A stretch of DNA of 64,000 nucleotides from the NCBI RefSeq assembly GCF_045679555.1, contig NC_092091.1:84511657-84575656 (forward strand). Reading direction: 5' to 3'. A program made the position numbers and the translations under genes. The notes below the pieces were generated by a model that was not told the origin of the DNA, ran no database searches, and was given only the letters and a program-made list of their open reading frames with translations. How positions within the stretch are numbered: the stretch's first letter is position 1; every line of letters begins with the position of its first letter. Source of the DNA: Salvelinus alpinus (taxonomy: Eukaryota > Chordata > Actinopteri > Salmoniformes > Salmonidae). Below are positions 29,301 through 43,300 of the stretch, in pieces.

Positions 29301-30782
29301 GACTGACAGTAGCTGGCTACTTATTTAGATTTAGTTTGACCTAATGAAACTGCCTTAAATGTGCTGTAGTAAAAGAAAATGTATTCGCACTAATCAATCA
29401 ACACAATCCTGTCTTTGTATGTCTCAATATAATAGTATTATTTAATGAAATCCATTTAAAATAATATTTTCCTCAACTGCGTTTCCCACTCCAGTCAGCA
29501 GACGGCGATTTGCGTCGTTCAGGCGATGCTGCTATCGTGACGTATAATCTAGTGGACGGTTCATCAAAAACAACAAGTCAACCACCTCGGTAGCTTGCTA
29601 GCCAACGTAGCCGAAGGATTCAAGCTGTTTTTACGCTTTCGGTGTAAATTAGCTGCTGTGTTTTAGACACACTTCTATCGTATATACTTGTTAGCCTATT
29701 TAATTTAATGTTACGTTATTTTTTATTAGTCAGATATAGTAGCTGGCTGGTTAAATTAGCACTAGCTTAGTCGCTAATGATAGCTAGCTAGCTAATATCC
29801 CCGAACATGAGGTCAGTAAGCTTCTCCCCTCCTGCTAAAGAAGAGGTCTGCTGGACGGAGAAAGAAGCTCTGGGGCTGAACATTGTAGTGAAAGAGGAGA
29901 AGGAAGAGGAGGATGTCACAGTTAAAAAATAAATTGAGGGTGAGGCTGTTACAGTGAAAGAGGAAGACGCGTTCACAGTGAAAGAGGAGGATGAGAAAGA
30001 GGATGCCGTTTTTTTTCGTGAAGAAGGAAGGGGAGATTACTGTCACATTGATAGATGAAGAGGTGGAGGTAGGAGATCTGATTTACATCAGTAAGTACCG
30101 CCTTAAATTGGGTTTTCACTTTGGGTATTCGGAGTTGGCTCGTCAATACCTCATCAAGGGAGGGCCCTAGGATGATGACTGATATGTCTAGAATCAGACG
30201 ACGTAGAGAGCAAGCTACCCCTTGTTTTCTCCGTTCCGTTTTCAAAAAGTGACTTAACATATATATTTGAGAAGGGTCTATCTGGGGGCCACGGCATGTA
30301 GTGATTTTAATGTAGTTATGGTTTACTAAACACCGTGCCCCCCAATAGTGCCATGCGAGAGTTGGGTTGGCTACACCAAAGATGATGGATATACTGCAAG
30401 AAGTCTCTGCCCTAACAAGCGGAGTCGTTGTCCACAAAGCAGCACTGTGGGTTGTCTAGCTCCCGCCTATCCTTTCTTTGGATTGGTGGATTCAGCTTAT
30501 TATTGTAATCTATTGTTTATATTCTATGAGGGTTGTTGTCGTCAACCGCCTGTATTCAATGGAGAGAGATGCTAAGCTACTAGCATGAATATGCATAGCG
30601 ATCTGGAGACAACTCCTATAGTGTTTTTTATCAAAGTTGTCGGTATGTCAGGTGTCCACATAACAATTTAAGAATTACGACACTTCTGTTAGATCAAGTA
30701 AACCTCACGTAGCAAATAAGCCATTCACTTTGTTGTTGACCAAATTCAACACTTTCCACATTGGGTTGATAATTGTTTCCAC

Positions 30783-31016
30783 TAGAGAGAAAACCAATTG
30801 GGTACAACCTACTGTAACCTACTGACATCACCTAGAGAGAGAACCAATTGGGTACAACCTACTGTAACCTACTGGCATGACCTAGAGAGAGAACCAATTG
30901 GGTACAACCTACTGTAACCTACTGGCATGACCTAGAGAGACAACCAATTGGGTACAACCTACTGTAACCTACTGGCATGATCTAGAGAGAAAACCAATTG
31001 GGTACAACCTACTGTA
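30783..31016. repeat. 50-bp minisatellite in zinc-finger intron B
   Basis: About five copies of the unit described at 2229. Confidence 0.9.
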
Positions 31017-31399
31017 ATTGCATGAGAAAATAATGGTACCAGTCAAAAGTCTCCATGACTCTGCCGTTGTGCTGTAGAATTTGTGAATTTTGTCGCTTGT
31101 ATAATAAGGGACTATCATTTGTCCCAACATCACAGGCCACAGACTTTGATAAAGACTTCCAAAAGTTTTTCCACAGTTTGAGATCGACTGAGTTTTTTTA
31201 ATGGGGTTTCTCCCTGTGCACCTGCCAATGTAAATCCATTGAACGAGACAAGTTACCAGACAGGACATATTGCTGATGCTCTTCCTATTGATAACCTGAA
31301 TGACAATTAACTTGTGGTGGTGGTCGTGATGACGGCCTATTCGATGACGTCCATCGGGATTCCCCCCCAAAAAAGAAGACGCTCTGGATTGATCACTGG

Positions 31400-31554
31400 A
31401 GTCAGATGTGAAGGAGGAGGTTGATCATCAGGAGTCAGATGTGAAGGAGGCGGTTGATCATCAGGAGTCAGATGTGAAGGAGGAGGTTGATCATCAGGAG
31501 TCAGATGTGAAGGAGGAGGTTGATCATCAGGAGTCAGATGTGAAGGAGGAGGTT
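31400..31554. repeat. 33-bp minisatellite joined to truncated Tc1 (B)
   Basis: Nearly five units; open frame ESDVKEEVDHQ repeated and continuing into DGHISELYFLEKSPLV of the Tc1 piece before a stop. Confidence 0.9.
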
Positions 31555-32390
31555 GATGGCCACATCAGTGAATTGTACTTTTTGGAGAAAAGTCCTCTGG
31601 TCTGATGAAACAAATATAGAACTGTTTGGCAATAATGACCATCGTTATGTTTGGAAGAAAAAGGGGGAGGCTTGCAAGCCAAAGCTCACCATCCCAACTG
31701 TGAAGCATGGTGGTGGCAGCATCATGTTTGTGGGGGTGTTTTGCTGCAGGAGAGACTAGTGCACTTCACAAATTAGATGGCATCATGAGGTGGGGAAATT
31801 ATGTGGATATATTGAAGCAAAATCTCAAGACATCAGTCAGGAAGTTAAAGCTTGGTCGCAAATGGGTCTTCCAAATGGACAATGACGCCAAGCATACTTC
31901 CAAAGTTGTGGCAAAATGGCTTAAGGACAACAAAGTCAAGGTATTGGAGTGGCCCTCACAAAGCCCTGACCTCAATCGTATAGAAAATGTGTGGACAGAA
32001 ATGAAAAAGCGTGTGCGAGCAAGGAGGCCTACAAACCTGACACAGTTACACCAGCTCTGTCAGGAGGAATGGGCCAAAATGCACCCAACTTATTGTGGGA
32101 AGCTTGTGGAAGGCTACCTGAAACGTTTGACACAAGTTAAACAATTTAAAGGCGATGCTACCAAATACTAATTGAGTGTATGTAAACTTCTGACCCACTG
32201 GGAATTTGATGATGTAAAAGCTGAAATAAATCATTCTCTCTACCATTATTTTGACATTTCACATTCTTAAATTAAAGTGGTGATCCTAACTGACCTAAGA
32301 CAGGGAATTTTTACTAGGATTAAATGTCAGGAATTGTGATGAGATTAAATGTATTTGGCTAAGGTGTATGTAAACTTTTGACTTCAACTG
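31555..32390 (+). mobile_element. 5'-truncated Tc1 transposon in zinc-finger intron B
   Basis: Copy of 2884-3716. C-terminal transposase frame 31707-32171 with MDNDAKHTS (Pro changed to Ala) and SQSPDLNRIENVW. Frameshifted before HGGGSIM, so inactive. Ends ACTTCAACTG and TA. Confidence 0.88.
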
Positions 32391-34679
32391 TAGGTACTGT
32401 TACTGTGTTAAAAACAGAGTCAGTTGTGGGACTGATGTGTGTGGTGTTAAAGGGGAAATCTGAAATTTGTTTCTAAACATTGGAGTAAAAAAATAATGAC
32501 AGCTTTGTTATTGTTTCAACTGCAGATTGGTTGTTTGTTGTGTGGCTTTTTTAAAGGGGCAACCTAGGTTTTAAACAGAAACAAAATGGCAGCCCAGAGA
32601 CCTGAGCTGTGTTGGAATACTCATACTAACTGTACTATTTGTGACGTACATTGAGTTTGTAGTATGCTTATTGGTCGTATTATGATATAGTTGGTTTAGC
32701 CAAAAGTTCCCTGGTAAGCAAGCATTTCTAAACTGTATTCACTGTTATGGGGTACTATTTTGGTGTGATGTCATTATGGGGTATTGTGATGTCATTATGG
32801 GGTATTGTCTGAAGATAGATCATTAAAAAAAAATGTCATCCATTTTAGAATAATAGCCAAAGAACATTTTACTGGTTAAAGTTGTTTTTAAATACAAAGT
32901 AGTACATTTGACAAAAACATAAACATTATATTAATCAGGACATTCAAATGAACCTTACAATTGTAATCCAAAGTAGTGTGAAATGCACTCATAAGCAACC
33001 TGGAAATGGAGGCTATATTTGCTGTCAGCCTATGAGAACTCCCCTGAGTTTTCCCCCACGGCGGTGAATTAGTGAATAGACACAGAGCTTAATGTGAGTT
33101 TCCTTGAGTAGCACTCCTGATCTTGCACTAATAGTGTGTTGTCATTCAGAATACATTGTGGAAAAACTCAAATCTTTGCTCACCTTTTTTGCTCCAGGCA
33201 GATATACAACATCCATAACTAGTGGTTTCTGCATTATCAGGGAGGTGTTTCTGCAACCAAATTGCATGTGCATCACCCTTGTCGCAATTTTAGCAAACAC
33301 AGAAAGGGGCCTATATTGGATACCAAAAGTCATCTGGCACACTGCTTAGGATTTCAACAACTTTTACTTTTTTCTAGCCTAAAATCATCAATGTTACTAC
33401 TAATGTGAAAAAAAGACTAAATATGACTATTGTTGCTCACTTGACTGTCTTAAGACAATTGTCAAGTAATTTTAACATTCATTACAGACGTCAATTGTTG
33501 TACAACATCATGGCTACGCTGTTGGCATCACCTTTTACAGTGGATTTCTGCTGTTGTGGGCCTTTAACCATCTGTCTGACTTGTTGTTCACACAGGAGAG
33601 AGACGTGACTATCGTGGATCCTCTGGGGAGCCTCAACAACATCATGAAGCTGACGAGGCAGAGAAGAGTCTCTCCCGATCATATCACCTCAAGAAACACC
33701 AGAGGAGACCCACAGGGAAGAAATCTCACTGCTCTGACTGTGGGAAAGGTTGCAAATCTTCATCAGAACTTAAAATACACCAGCGAGTACACACAGGAGA
33801 GAAATCTCACCACTGTTTTGATTGTGGGAAGAGTTACTTAAGATCAGAATCACTAAAAGTACACATGAGAATTCACACTGGAGAGAAACCTTATAGCTGT
33901 GATCAATGTGGGAAACATTTTACTCACTCAAGCTGCCTGATAGTACATCTGAGAGCACACACTGGAGAGAAACCTAATAGCTGTGATCAATGTGAGAAGA
34001 GATTTGTTACATCTAGCCATCTGACTATACACCAGAGAACACACACAGGAGAGAAATCTTATAGCTGTACTCAATGTGGGAAGAGTTTTATTCAGTCAAG
34101 CAGCCTGGTATCACACCAGAGAACACACACAGGAGAGAAATCTCATAGCTGTGATCAATGTCACAAGAGATACTCTGATAAAAGATCTCTGATCAAACAT
34201 CAGAAAATACATACATGAAGTAGTTGTTTCATGATATCAATGAAATGTCACAATGTAGAATATTTGAATGATGTCGCAATGTAGAATGTTTTAACATTGT
34301 AGTAGGAATACAAAGGATTTGAATTTGTTAAAAGTCCATATTGATACAGAAACACTAAACCATGACTTAGATATATTAAGAACAAGTTGATTGACAAAGT
34401 CATGAAAAATGGAATAAACCACATTTTGGCTCTGATAAAAGATATGGCTCTGGGGTCAAAATGATCCATGTCAGAACTATGGTTCAATGTAAATATGTAG
34501 TGGGTCTGAAGTTTGTTTTAAATTATCACTCATTAAACACGAATCAATCAACACATGCTTCTCTTTGAACGACTTAATATAATATTACACTTTTCTGAAA
34601 TAAATGAAAATAACCTTGGTTCCTCAACTGCGTTGCCCACTCCAGTCAGCAGAAAGAGACGCAGCAGAAGTGCCTCTTT

Positions 34680-36345
34680 TTATATTTGATTTGATTTATA
34701 TATTTTTTTATTCAAAATGCAGATCTACAATTTACATTGTTACATCATACAAAACAGAACACAGGTATTAACAAGAAAATACTAAAACATACAAAAAATA
34801 TAAATAATGAACTATTCTAGTGTAGTTGTAATCACTCTGAAAAAATCTATAATGATTCAGGAAGATGTTATTGTTGTTGTTATTCACTAGGATTAATGTT
34901 TTAATAAAATAGTTAAATTCAATCAGAAAAATTTGTAATTTTGGTATAGAATTTTGGAATTTTTGTTTGTGTATAAAGTATTTGGCAACAAGAATAAAAA
35001 AATGATCAATCATTTGAATGGTCTTGTTATCATTGCAATAGTAACATATTATATCTTTCATGTCAAAAACATGGGTCGTGTTCATTATGGTAAATAAGTA
35101 TTTTTCAAGGTTTTCCCAAAATTCTGACACAAATTTACATTAAAGAACAAGTGGGACAGATTCTCACCTTTTCTTCACAGAAAACGCAGATATCATCAAC
35201 AGCCACACATTTGGATATCATAGAATTACATGGATATACAGTATCTTATGTAACATTTTAAAGTGCACTTCCTTTGTTTGTTATACAATATTTGTAAGGC
35301 CTTAACCAGGCATTTTTCCAGACAATGTCAGGAATAATAAGCATGTTCCAGAAACATTTTCCTCTCGGTGGAAGTTGGTTTTGTGAATGAAGAATTTGTC
35401 TTATATATTTATTACAACAAGATTTCTCAAGTAAGCCCACGCCTTCCAATCTGAGTTCTGGATAAACTTTGTGATCATTACCAAAGCTAAGATGAGTTTT
35501 CATGAGTGTAGTTAGACCACTGGGAACGGCTTTGATCACAGAAATAAACACTGAAAGGAATTGGAAACTCTTTCAATGTTATAAATTGTTCATATGTGAG
35601 AATATTACCTCTGTTGTCAAAAACATCAAGAACAAAGTCAATATTCCTCTCATGCCAGTTGGGGTAGAACAATGACTTATTCCTTACAGTTATGTCTGAA
35701 TTATTCCACAAAAGAGCTTTATGTGGGGAAAAATTGTGTAGGAAACATATTTTCCAGGCCTTAAAGCTTGTTGGTGAAACCTAGCCAATTTAGCGGGTAA
35801 TCTTTCAGGAATATAATGACATTTCAGTAAAAATTGAAGACCTCCCACCTTATGAAACACATTATTTGTAATGAAATACCATATTGAATCAGTGTTGATC
35901 AAACATCTTGTCAACCAGTTGATCTTGAAAGTGTTATTTATGTCACAAAGTCCAACACTTCCAGACCTCCTTCAGGTCTTTTATTACAGAGGACTGACTT
36001 CTTCAGGTTGTGAGACTTATTTTTCCAGATGAAGTCAAGAAAGGTCTTATTGATCTCTTTAGAAGTAGCAGGATTTACAAACAAAGATGAGGGGTACACA
36101 AAACCAGACAGTCCCTCTGCCTTGGACAGAAGTACTCTCCCAAGTATAGAAAGATCTCATTGTAGACAATTATTAAATATATTTTTGGTTTTCTTAATTT
36201 TAGGAGAGAAATTCATATGTTGTCTGACTGTGGTTTTTTGACAGATGAATTCCTAAATATTTAACACAGTCCTTTACAGGAATATTTTCTATTTCTTTAT
36301 CATCAGAGTCAAATAAACATAAGATTTCTGTACTATATTAACACT
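34680..36345 (-). mobile_element. L1/Tx1-like LINE 3' remnant (B)
   Basis: Copy of 6395-7842 extending about 240 bases further 5' (to about 36345). Frames at 35914-35690, 35711-35487 and 35551-35258 show the same RT C-terminal blocks, split by frameshifts independent of those in copy A. Confidence 0.7.
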
Positions 36346-36514
36346 GCTAATCCAACAATATTGCTAGGTTCCTGCACACTTGAATTAAAGGGGAACTACT
36401 CTCAAAAATGTAAATTTCTTAGATTTTCCCCAAACCTCAAAAGTGGTCTCCTGATTGGTTTAAATATTGTTATGGACTTAGAACAATTGCATTGTTTTTC
36501 TGTAAAAAAAAAGT

Positions 36515-38748
36515 CTGAACAGTACAGCTTGGGTTGGTCTACTATTATCCTACTGACCAGTACAGCTTGGGTTGGTCTACTATTATCCTACTGAACAGTA
36601 CAGCTTGGGTTGGTCTACTATTATCCTACTGAACAGTACAGCTTGGGTTGGTCTACTATTATCCTACTGAACAGTACAGCTTGGGTTGGTCTACTATTAT
36701 CCTACTGAACAGTACAGCTTGGGTTGGTCTACTATTATCCTACTGAACAGTACAGCTTGGGTTGGTCTACTATTATCCTGCTGAACAGTACAGCTTGGGT
36801 TGGTCTACTATTAGACTACTGAACAGTACAGCTTGGGTTGGTCTACTATTATCCTACTGAACAGTACAGCTTGGGTTGGTCTACTATTATCATACTGAAC
36901 AGTACAGCTTGGGTTGGTCTACTATTATCCTACTGACCAGTACAGCTTGGGTTGGTCTACTATTATCCTACTGAACAGTACAGCTTGGGTTGGTCTACTA
37001 TTATCCTACTATTATCCTACTGAACAGTACAGCTTGGGTTGGTCTACTATTATTCTACTGACCAGTACAGCATGGGTTGGTCTACTATTATCCTACTGTA
37101 CAGTACAGCTTGGGTTTGTCTACTATTATCCTACTGACCAGTACAGCTTGGGTTGGTCTACTATTATCCTACTGAACAGTACAGCTTGGGTTGGTCTACT
37201 ATTATCCTACTGAACAGTACAGCTTGGGTTGGTCTACTATTATCCTACTGAACAGTACAGCTTGGGTTGGTCTACTATTATCCTACTGACCAGTACAGCT
37301 TGGGTTGGTCTACTATTATCCTACTGACCAGTACAGCTTGGGTTGGTCTACTATTATCCTACTGAACAGTACAGCTTGGGTTGGTCTACTATTATCCTAC
37401 TGACCAGTACAGCTTGGGTTGGTCTACTATTATCATACTGAACAGTACAGCTTGGGTTGGTCTACTATTATCCTACTGACCAGTACAGCTTGGGTTGGTC
37501 TACTATTATCCTACTGAACAGTTCAGCTTGGGTTGGTCTACTATTATCCTACTATTATCCTACTGAACAGTACAGCTTGGGTTGGTCTACTATTATTCTA
37601 CTGACCAGTACAGCATGGGTTGGTCTACTATTATCCTACTATTATCCTACTGAACAGTACAGCTTGGGTTGGTCTACTATTATTCTACTGACCAGTTCAG
37701 CTTGGGTTGGTCTACTATTATCCTACTATTATCCTACTGAACAGTACAGCTTGGGTTGGTCTACTATTATTCTACTGACCAGTACAGCATGGGTTGGTCT
37801 ACTATTATCCTACTGTACAGTACAGCTTGGGTTTGTCTACTATTATCCTACTGACCAGTACAGCTTGGGTTGGTCTACTATTATCCTACTGAACAGTACA
37901 GCTTGGATTGGTCTACTATTATCTTACTGAACAGTACAGCTTGGGTTGGTCTACTATTATCCTACTGAACAGTACAGCTTGGGTTGGTCTACTATTATCC
38001 TACTGAACAGTACAGCTTGGGTTGGTCTACTATTATCCTGCTGAACAGTACAGCTTGGGTTGGTCTACTATTAGACTACTGAACAGTACAGCTTGGGTTG
38101 GTCTACTATTATCCTACTGAACAGTACAGCTTGGGTTGGTCTACTATTATCATACTGAACAGTACAGCTTGGGTTGGTCTACTACTTTCCTACTGACCAG
38201 TACAGCTTGGGTTGGTCTACTATTATCCTACTGAACAGTACAGCTTGGGTTGGTCTACTATTATCCTACTATTATCCTACTGAACAGTACAGCTTGGGTT
38301 GGTCTACTATTATCCTACTGACCAGTACAGCTTGGGTTGGTCTACTATTATCCTACTGAACAGTACAGCTTGGGTTGGTCTACTATTATCCTACTGAACA
38401 GTACAGCTTGGGTTGGTCTACTATTATCCTACTGAACAGTACAGCTTGGGTTGGTCTACTATTATCCTACTGACCAGTACAGCTTGGGTTGGTCTACTAT
38501 TATCCTACTGACCAGTACAGCTTGGGTTGGTCTACTATTATCCTACTGAACAGTACAGCTTGGGTTGGTCTACTATTATCCTACTGACCAGTACAGCTTG
38601 GGTTGGTCTACTATTATCCTACTGAACAGTACAGCTTGGGTTGGTCTACTATTATCCTACTGAACAGTACAGCTTGGGTTGGTCTACTATTATCCTACTG
38701 ACCAGTACAGCTTGGGTCGGTCTACTATTATCCTACTGAACAGTAGGT
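36515..38748. repeat. 38-bp minisatellite, about 58 copies with higher-order structure
   Basis: Unit GAACAGTACAGCTTGGGTTG plus GTCTACTATTATCCTACT. Rare variants recur at fixed distances: TTAGACTACTGAAC near 36810 and 38070, and CATACTGAACAG near 36891 and 38153, about 1.26 kb apart. Blocks of many units have therefore been copied together. Absent from unit A. Confidence 0.96.
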
Positions 38749-38835
38749 TAATTCATACTGTATATATATTCATATATTCATACTGTGTTGTAGTCTGTCT
38801 AAGAGGGGAATCACAGAAGACTGACAGCCTGTAAT

Positions 38836-38841
38836 TTTATT
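38836..38841 (-). terminator. Candidate poly(A) signal of receptor gene B
   Basis: Minus-strand AATAAA, conserved with 10949-10954, about 1.4 kb past the unit B stop codon. Confidence 0.4.
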
Positions 38842-39124
38842 AAAAGCATTCAGTTGATTACATGGCAGTTTAGAGAGCAACATCATAACAATAATCTACA
38901 TCATAATCAATAATCAATATAACATTTATAATCAATAACATCATTATCTATATACTACTAACAACATCATAACAATAATCTACATCATAATCAATATCAT
39001 AACATTTATAAACAATAACATCATGAGAGGTAAACAACAACAACAAACACCTTTATTAAAAAATGTTTCAAAATACAAAGAATGAACAGATGATTATAAT
39101 ACATGAACTAATAATGGAGACACT

Positions 39125-39668
39125 TCAAGATAAAGAATCTAAGAGACACTAAATAAGATAAAGAATCTAAGAGACACTAAATAAGATAAAGAATCTAAGA
39201 GACACTAAATAAGATAAAGAATCTAAGAGACACTAAATAAGATAAAGATTCTAAGAGACACTAAATAAGATAAAGAATCTAAGAGACACTAAATAAGATA
39301 AAGAATCTAAGAGACACTAAATAAGATAAAGAATCTAAGAGACACTAAATAAGATAAAGATTCTAAGAGACACTAAATAAGATAAAGAATCTAAGAGACA
39401 CTAAATAAGATAAAGATTCTAAGAGACACTAAATAAGATAAAGAATCTAAGAGACACTAAATAAGATAAAGAATCTAAGAGACACTAAATAAGATAAAGA
39501 ATCTAAGAGACACTAAATAAGATAAAGAATTTAAGAGACACTAAATAAGATAAAGAATCTAAGAGACACTAAATAAGATAAAGAATCTAAGAGACACTAA
39601 ATAAGATAAAGAATCTAAGAGACACTAAATAAGATAAAGAATCTAAGAGACACTAAATAAGATAAAGA
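39125..39668. repeat. 28-bp minisatellite, about 19 copies (B)
   Basis: Expanded form of the 11270-11628 array, with AAAGATTCT variants seen only here. Confidence 0.95.
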
Positions 39669-39744
39669 CATGAAGACAAAAGCAAAAAGTAATAAAAAAG
39701 TAATACAGACGTAATTAATCAAATTAATTAAATTATTCAAAACG

Positions 39745-40030
39745 CCAAGTTACCCAGAACCCCATGTTACCCAGAACCCCATGTTACCCAAAACCCCATG
39801 TTACCCAGAACCCCAATGTTACCCAGAACCCCAATGTTACCCAAAACCCCAATGTTACCCAAAACCCCATGTTCCCCAAAACCCCATGTTACCCAAAACC
39901 CCATGTTACCCAGAACCCATGTTACCCAAACCCCATGTTACCCAAAACCCCATGTTACCCAAAACCCATGTTACTCAAAACCCATGTTACCCAAAACCCC
40001 ATGTTACCCAGAACCCCATGTTTCTCTGGT
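39745..40030. repeat. 17-bp CCCCATGTTACCCAAAA minisatellite (B)
   Basis: About 17 copies; shorter than the unit A array, with CCCCAATGTTACC variants. Confidence 0.95.
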
Positions 40031-40247
40031 GGTAAAAACCAAACTAAAAGGAATAATGGTGGTTGCAGTCACTCCTTTTAGATTTCTTCCAAGGTTCTAG
40101 AAAGATAAACTAATTCTGGACTTGTTATTAAAATTAGAACCACTTCAGGTTTGTCACCACATTTTAAACACCAGTCCACTGCTGACCATCGATTTAAAAC
40201 ACAAAACTGACCTAAGATCAGCATGTAGGGTCAGCTTCATTCTACTC

Positions 40248-40382
40248 CTACTCCGTCCCCTGGGCTGCTCTCTCCTCTCCCGGTCCAGCTTCAGCTCTGG
40301 AGCTCAGAGAGACCATCTCCATGGCATTGACATCAAGATCCATGCTGCTCACCCTGTTCACTCTCTTCTGCCTCCTGGTGGG
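40248..40382 (-). CDS. Receptor B cytoplasmic tail exon and stop
   Basis: Same 45-codon exon as 12425-12559, ending AAQGTE and TAG. Confidence 0.75.
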   Translation of the reverse strand, partial: PTRRQKRVNRVSSMDLDVNAMEMVSLSSRAEAGPGEERAAQGTE

Positions 40383-43300
40383 CTAGGGAGACACAGCACC
40401 AACAGTCAGACATTTACTCTCTAGTATCTCCATTCTCTCTCCCTCCCTCTCCCCCTCCCCCTCACCCTCTAGTTTAAATGACTTGTAACGTCTGAGTAAA
40501 TGTCTTTACCTTGTAGTACAGGTAGGAGGTGGTGATGGCTGTCAGTAGGAGCAGCAGCACTACAACGTGTCTGATGATGAAGGCTGGCAGAGGAGAGGCT
40601 GCCAACAGAAACACCTTTGATGAGGGGACTGATCATCATCACATAGATCTGTGGGAAATCTGTCAATGACAAAGTTATAAGTCTGGTTCATGTTCAGTTA
40701 CCTGTGATGGTGAGGGAGAGGAGCTCACTCTCAGAGGAGAAGTTATGAGAGAAAACATAATTGTCATAAACACAGCTGTAGTTCCCTTGGTGGGAGTCAT
40801 CTGCAGCAGGGAAGAGGAAGGCAGCAGAGTGATTGACAGCTGGCTGGGTCTGGGTTCTGTTGGAGCCGGTGAACGTGAGGAGGAAGGAGCCTCCTGGGTA
40901 CTGTGGCTGAGTGGAGCAGGTGATGGTGAAGCTGTAGCCCCTGAACACCTCGGGCCCCTGGTGGCCCCTGGAGACCCCTCCCATTGAGTCAGTCAGGGAG
41001 ATATCAGGCTGAACCAGGTGATCTGTAACAAATCAAATCAAAGTTTATTTGTCAGGCGCACCGAATAGAACAGGTGTAGACCTGACAGTGAAATGCTTAT
41101 TTACAGGCCCTAACCAACAGTGCAATTTTTAAGTAAATAATAGATATTATGTGAACAATAGATTAGTAAGGGGAAAAAACAACAGTAAAAAGACAGTGAA
41201 TAATAGTGAGGCTATATACAGTAGTGAGGCTATATACAGTAGAGAGGCTATATACAGTAGAGAGGCTATATACAGTAGAGAGGCTATATACAGTAGAGAG
41301 GCTATATACAGTGGCAAGGCTATATATAGTAGTGAGGCTATATACAGTAGAGAGGCTATATATAGTAGTGAGGCTATATACAGTAGTGAGGCTATATACA
41401 GTAGAGAGGTTATATACAGTAGAGAGGCTATATACAGTGGCGAGGCTATATACAGTAGAGAGGCTATATACAGTAGTGAGGCTATATACAGTAGAGAGGC
41501 TATATACAGTAGTGAGGCTATATACAGTAGAGAGGCTATATACGGTAGAGAGGCTATATACAGTAGAGGTTAAATACAGTAGGGAGGCTATGTCAGTAGC
41601 GAGGCTATATACAGTAGAGAGGCTATATACAGTAGGGAGGCGATAACAGTAGCGAGGCTATATACAGTAGAGAGGCTGTATACAGTAGAGAGGCTATACA
41701 CAGTAGTGAGGCTATATACAGTAGAGAGGCTATACACAGTAGTGAGGCTATATACAGTAGTGAGGCTATATACAGTAGAGAGGCTATATACAGTAGGGAG
41801 GCTATAACAGTAGCGTGGCTATATACAGCAGAGAGGCTATATACAGTAGTGAGACTATACACAGTAGAGAGACGATAGACAGTAGAGATTTTATATACAG
41901 TAGAGAGGCTATATACAGTAGTGAGGCTATATACAGTAGAGAGGCTATATACAGTAGTGAGGCTATATACAGTAGTGAGGCTATATACAGTAGTGAGGCG
42001 ATATACAGTAGAGAGGCTATATACAGTAGTGAGGCTATATACAGTAGTGAGGCGATATACAGTAGAGAGGCTATATACAGTAGTGAGGCTATATACAGTA
42101 GTGAGGCTATATACAGTAGAGAGGCTATATACAGTAGTGAGGCCATATACAGTAGAGAGGCTATATACAGTAGTAAGGCTATATACAGTTGAGAGGCTAT
42201 ATACAGTAGAGAGGCTATATACAGTAGAGAGGCTATATACAGTAGAGAGGCTATATAGAGTAGTGAGGCTATATACAGTAGAGAGGCTATATGTAGAGAG
42301 GCTATATATAGTAGTGAGGCTATATACAGTAGAGAGGCTATATACAGTAGAGAGGCTATATACAGTAGAGAGGCTATATACAGTAGCGAGGCTATATACA
42401 GGCACTGGTTAGTCGGGCTAATTGAGGTTGTATGTGCAAGAATGTATGTTGAGGACCAGGGGGTGCTATTTTCACTTTTGGGGAAAATCGTATGATTTTT
42501 AAACGGCCTCGTACTCAATTCTTGCTTGTACAATATGCATATTATTATTACTATTGGATAGAAAACAGTCTCTAGTTTCTAAAAACGTTTGAATTATTTC
42601 TCTAAGTGAAACAGAACTCTTTTTACAGACCATTTCCTAACCGGAAGTGAGATTTCCAAAAGCGAAGTCTCTCTTTAAGAGCTTGTCTATAAAAGGGCAT
42701 GTCACTTATGACTGTAGAAACACGTCATACGCCTTCCCCTGGGTGTCATGCGGAAGTGAGAAAAGAAATCACTTGATTATCTCGTCCTGGGATTGAACAC
42801 AACCTCTTGGACTGAGACGTGCGCACTTTATATTTTTTCCTGGAAGCGAAGTTGGACCTGTACTCGGCTCATGGAAGAACCTTGTTAAAGGTGAATATGA
42901 TCTCTGGCTTCGATTTTATTTGATACATGTCACAATATCATCCTAAAGTATGTTTTTTCAATATAGTTTAATTATATTATTGAATTTTATTCTGGACTTT
43001 AGACGTGATGCGACGCAAGATTTGGTTCAAGAATGAGAGGTTAGCATCGCACGGCCAGTGTGCTTGCTAATTCAAGAGGGAAATCGTTCGTTCTGGATCG
43101 AAATAAAGACGTTTCTGAACAAAGGACCCCTTGGAGAACATTCTGATGGGAGATCAACAAAGATAAGGACCCAATTTGGGATGCTTTTTCATATATCTGT
43201 CGAACTGTGCTATGCTACCGTTTGACTAGAATCAATGCTGCTGTGTGCTAGCTATTGTAGTAAGCTAATATAACGATATATTGTGTTTTCGCTGTAAAAC

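Larger units (their letters stand above)
29807..34218 (+). pseudogene. C2H2 zinc-finger gene, copy B, broken in exon 1
   Basis: Same gene as at 1252. Exon 1 (29807-30090) starts MRSVSFSPPAKEEV. It has the shared TAA at 29930-29932 and its own one-base gain in the T run near 30010, so exon 1 ends in the wrong phase. The finger exon (33596-34218) is fully open for 207 codons: RDYRGSSGEPQQHH, then six C2H2 fingers ([48 protein letters not shown]) and a stop after KHQKIHT. It has two fingers fewer than copy A and one residue fewer before finger one. Expression of the finger exon from another start cannot be excluded, for example Met at 33865, but an intact full-length protein cannot be made from the visible exon 1. 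Confidence 0.75.

Noticed and set aside
41151-42533. Open frames of 125-260 codons on both strands
   Set aside because: All come from the 18-bp tandem array in the LINE 3' UTR; peptides such as repeated SREAIY or LYIASL are repeat by-products.
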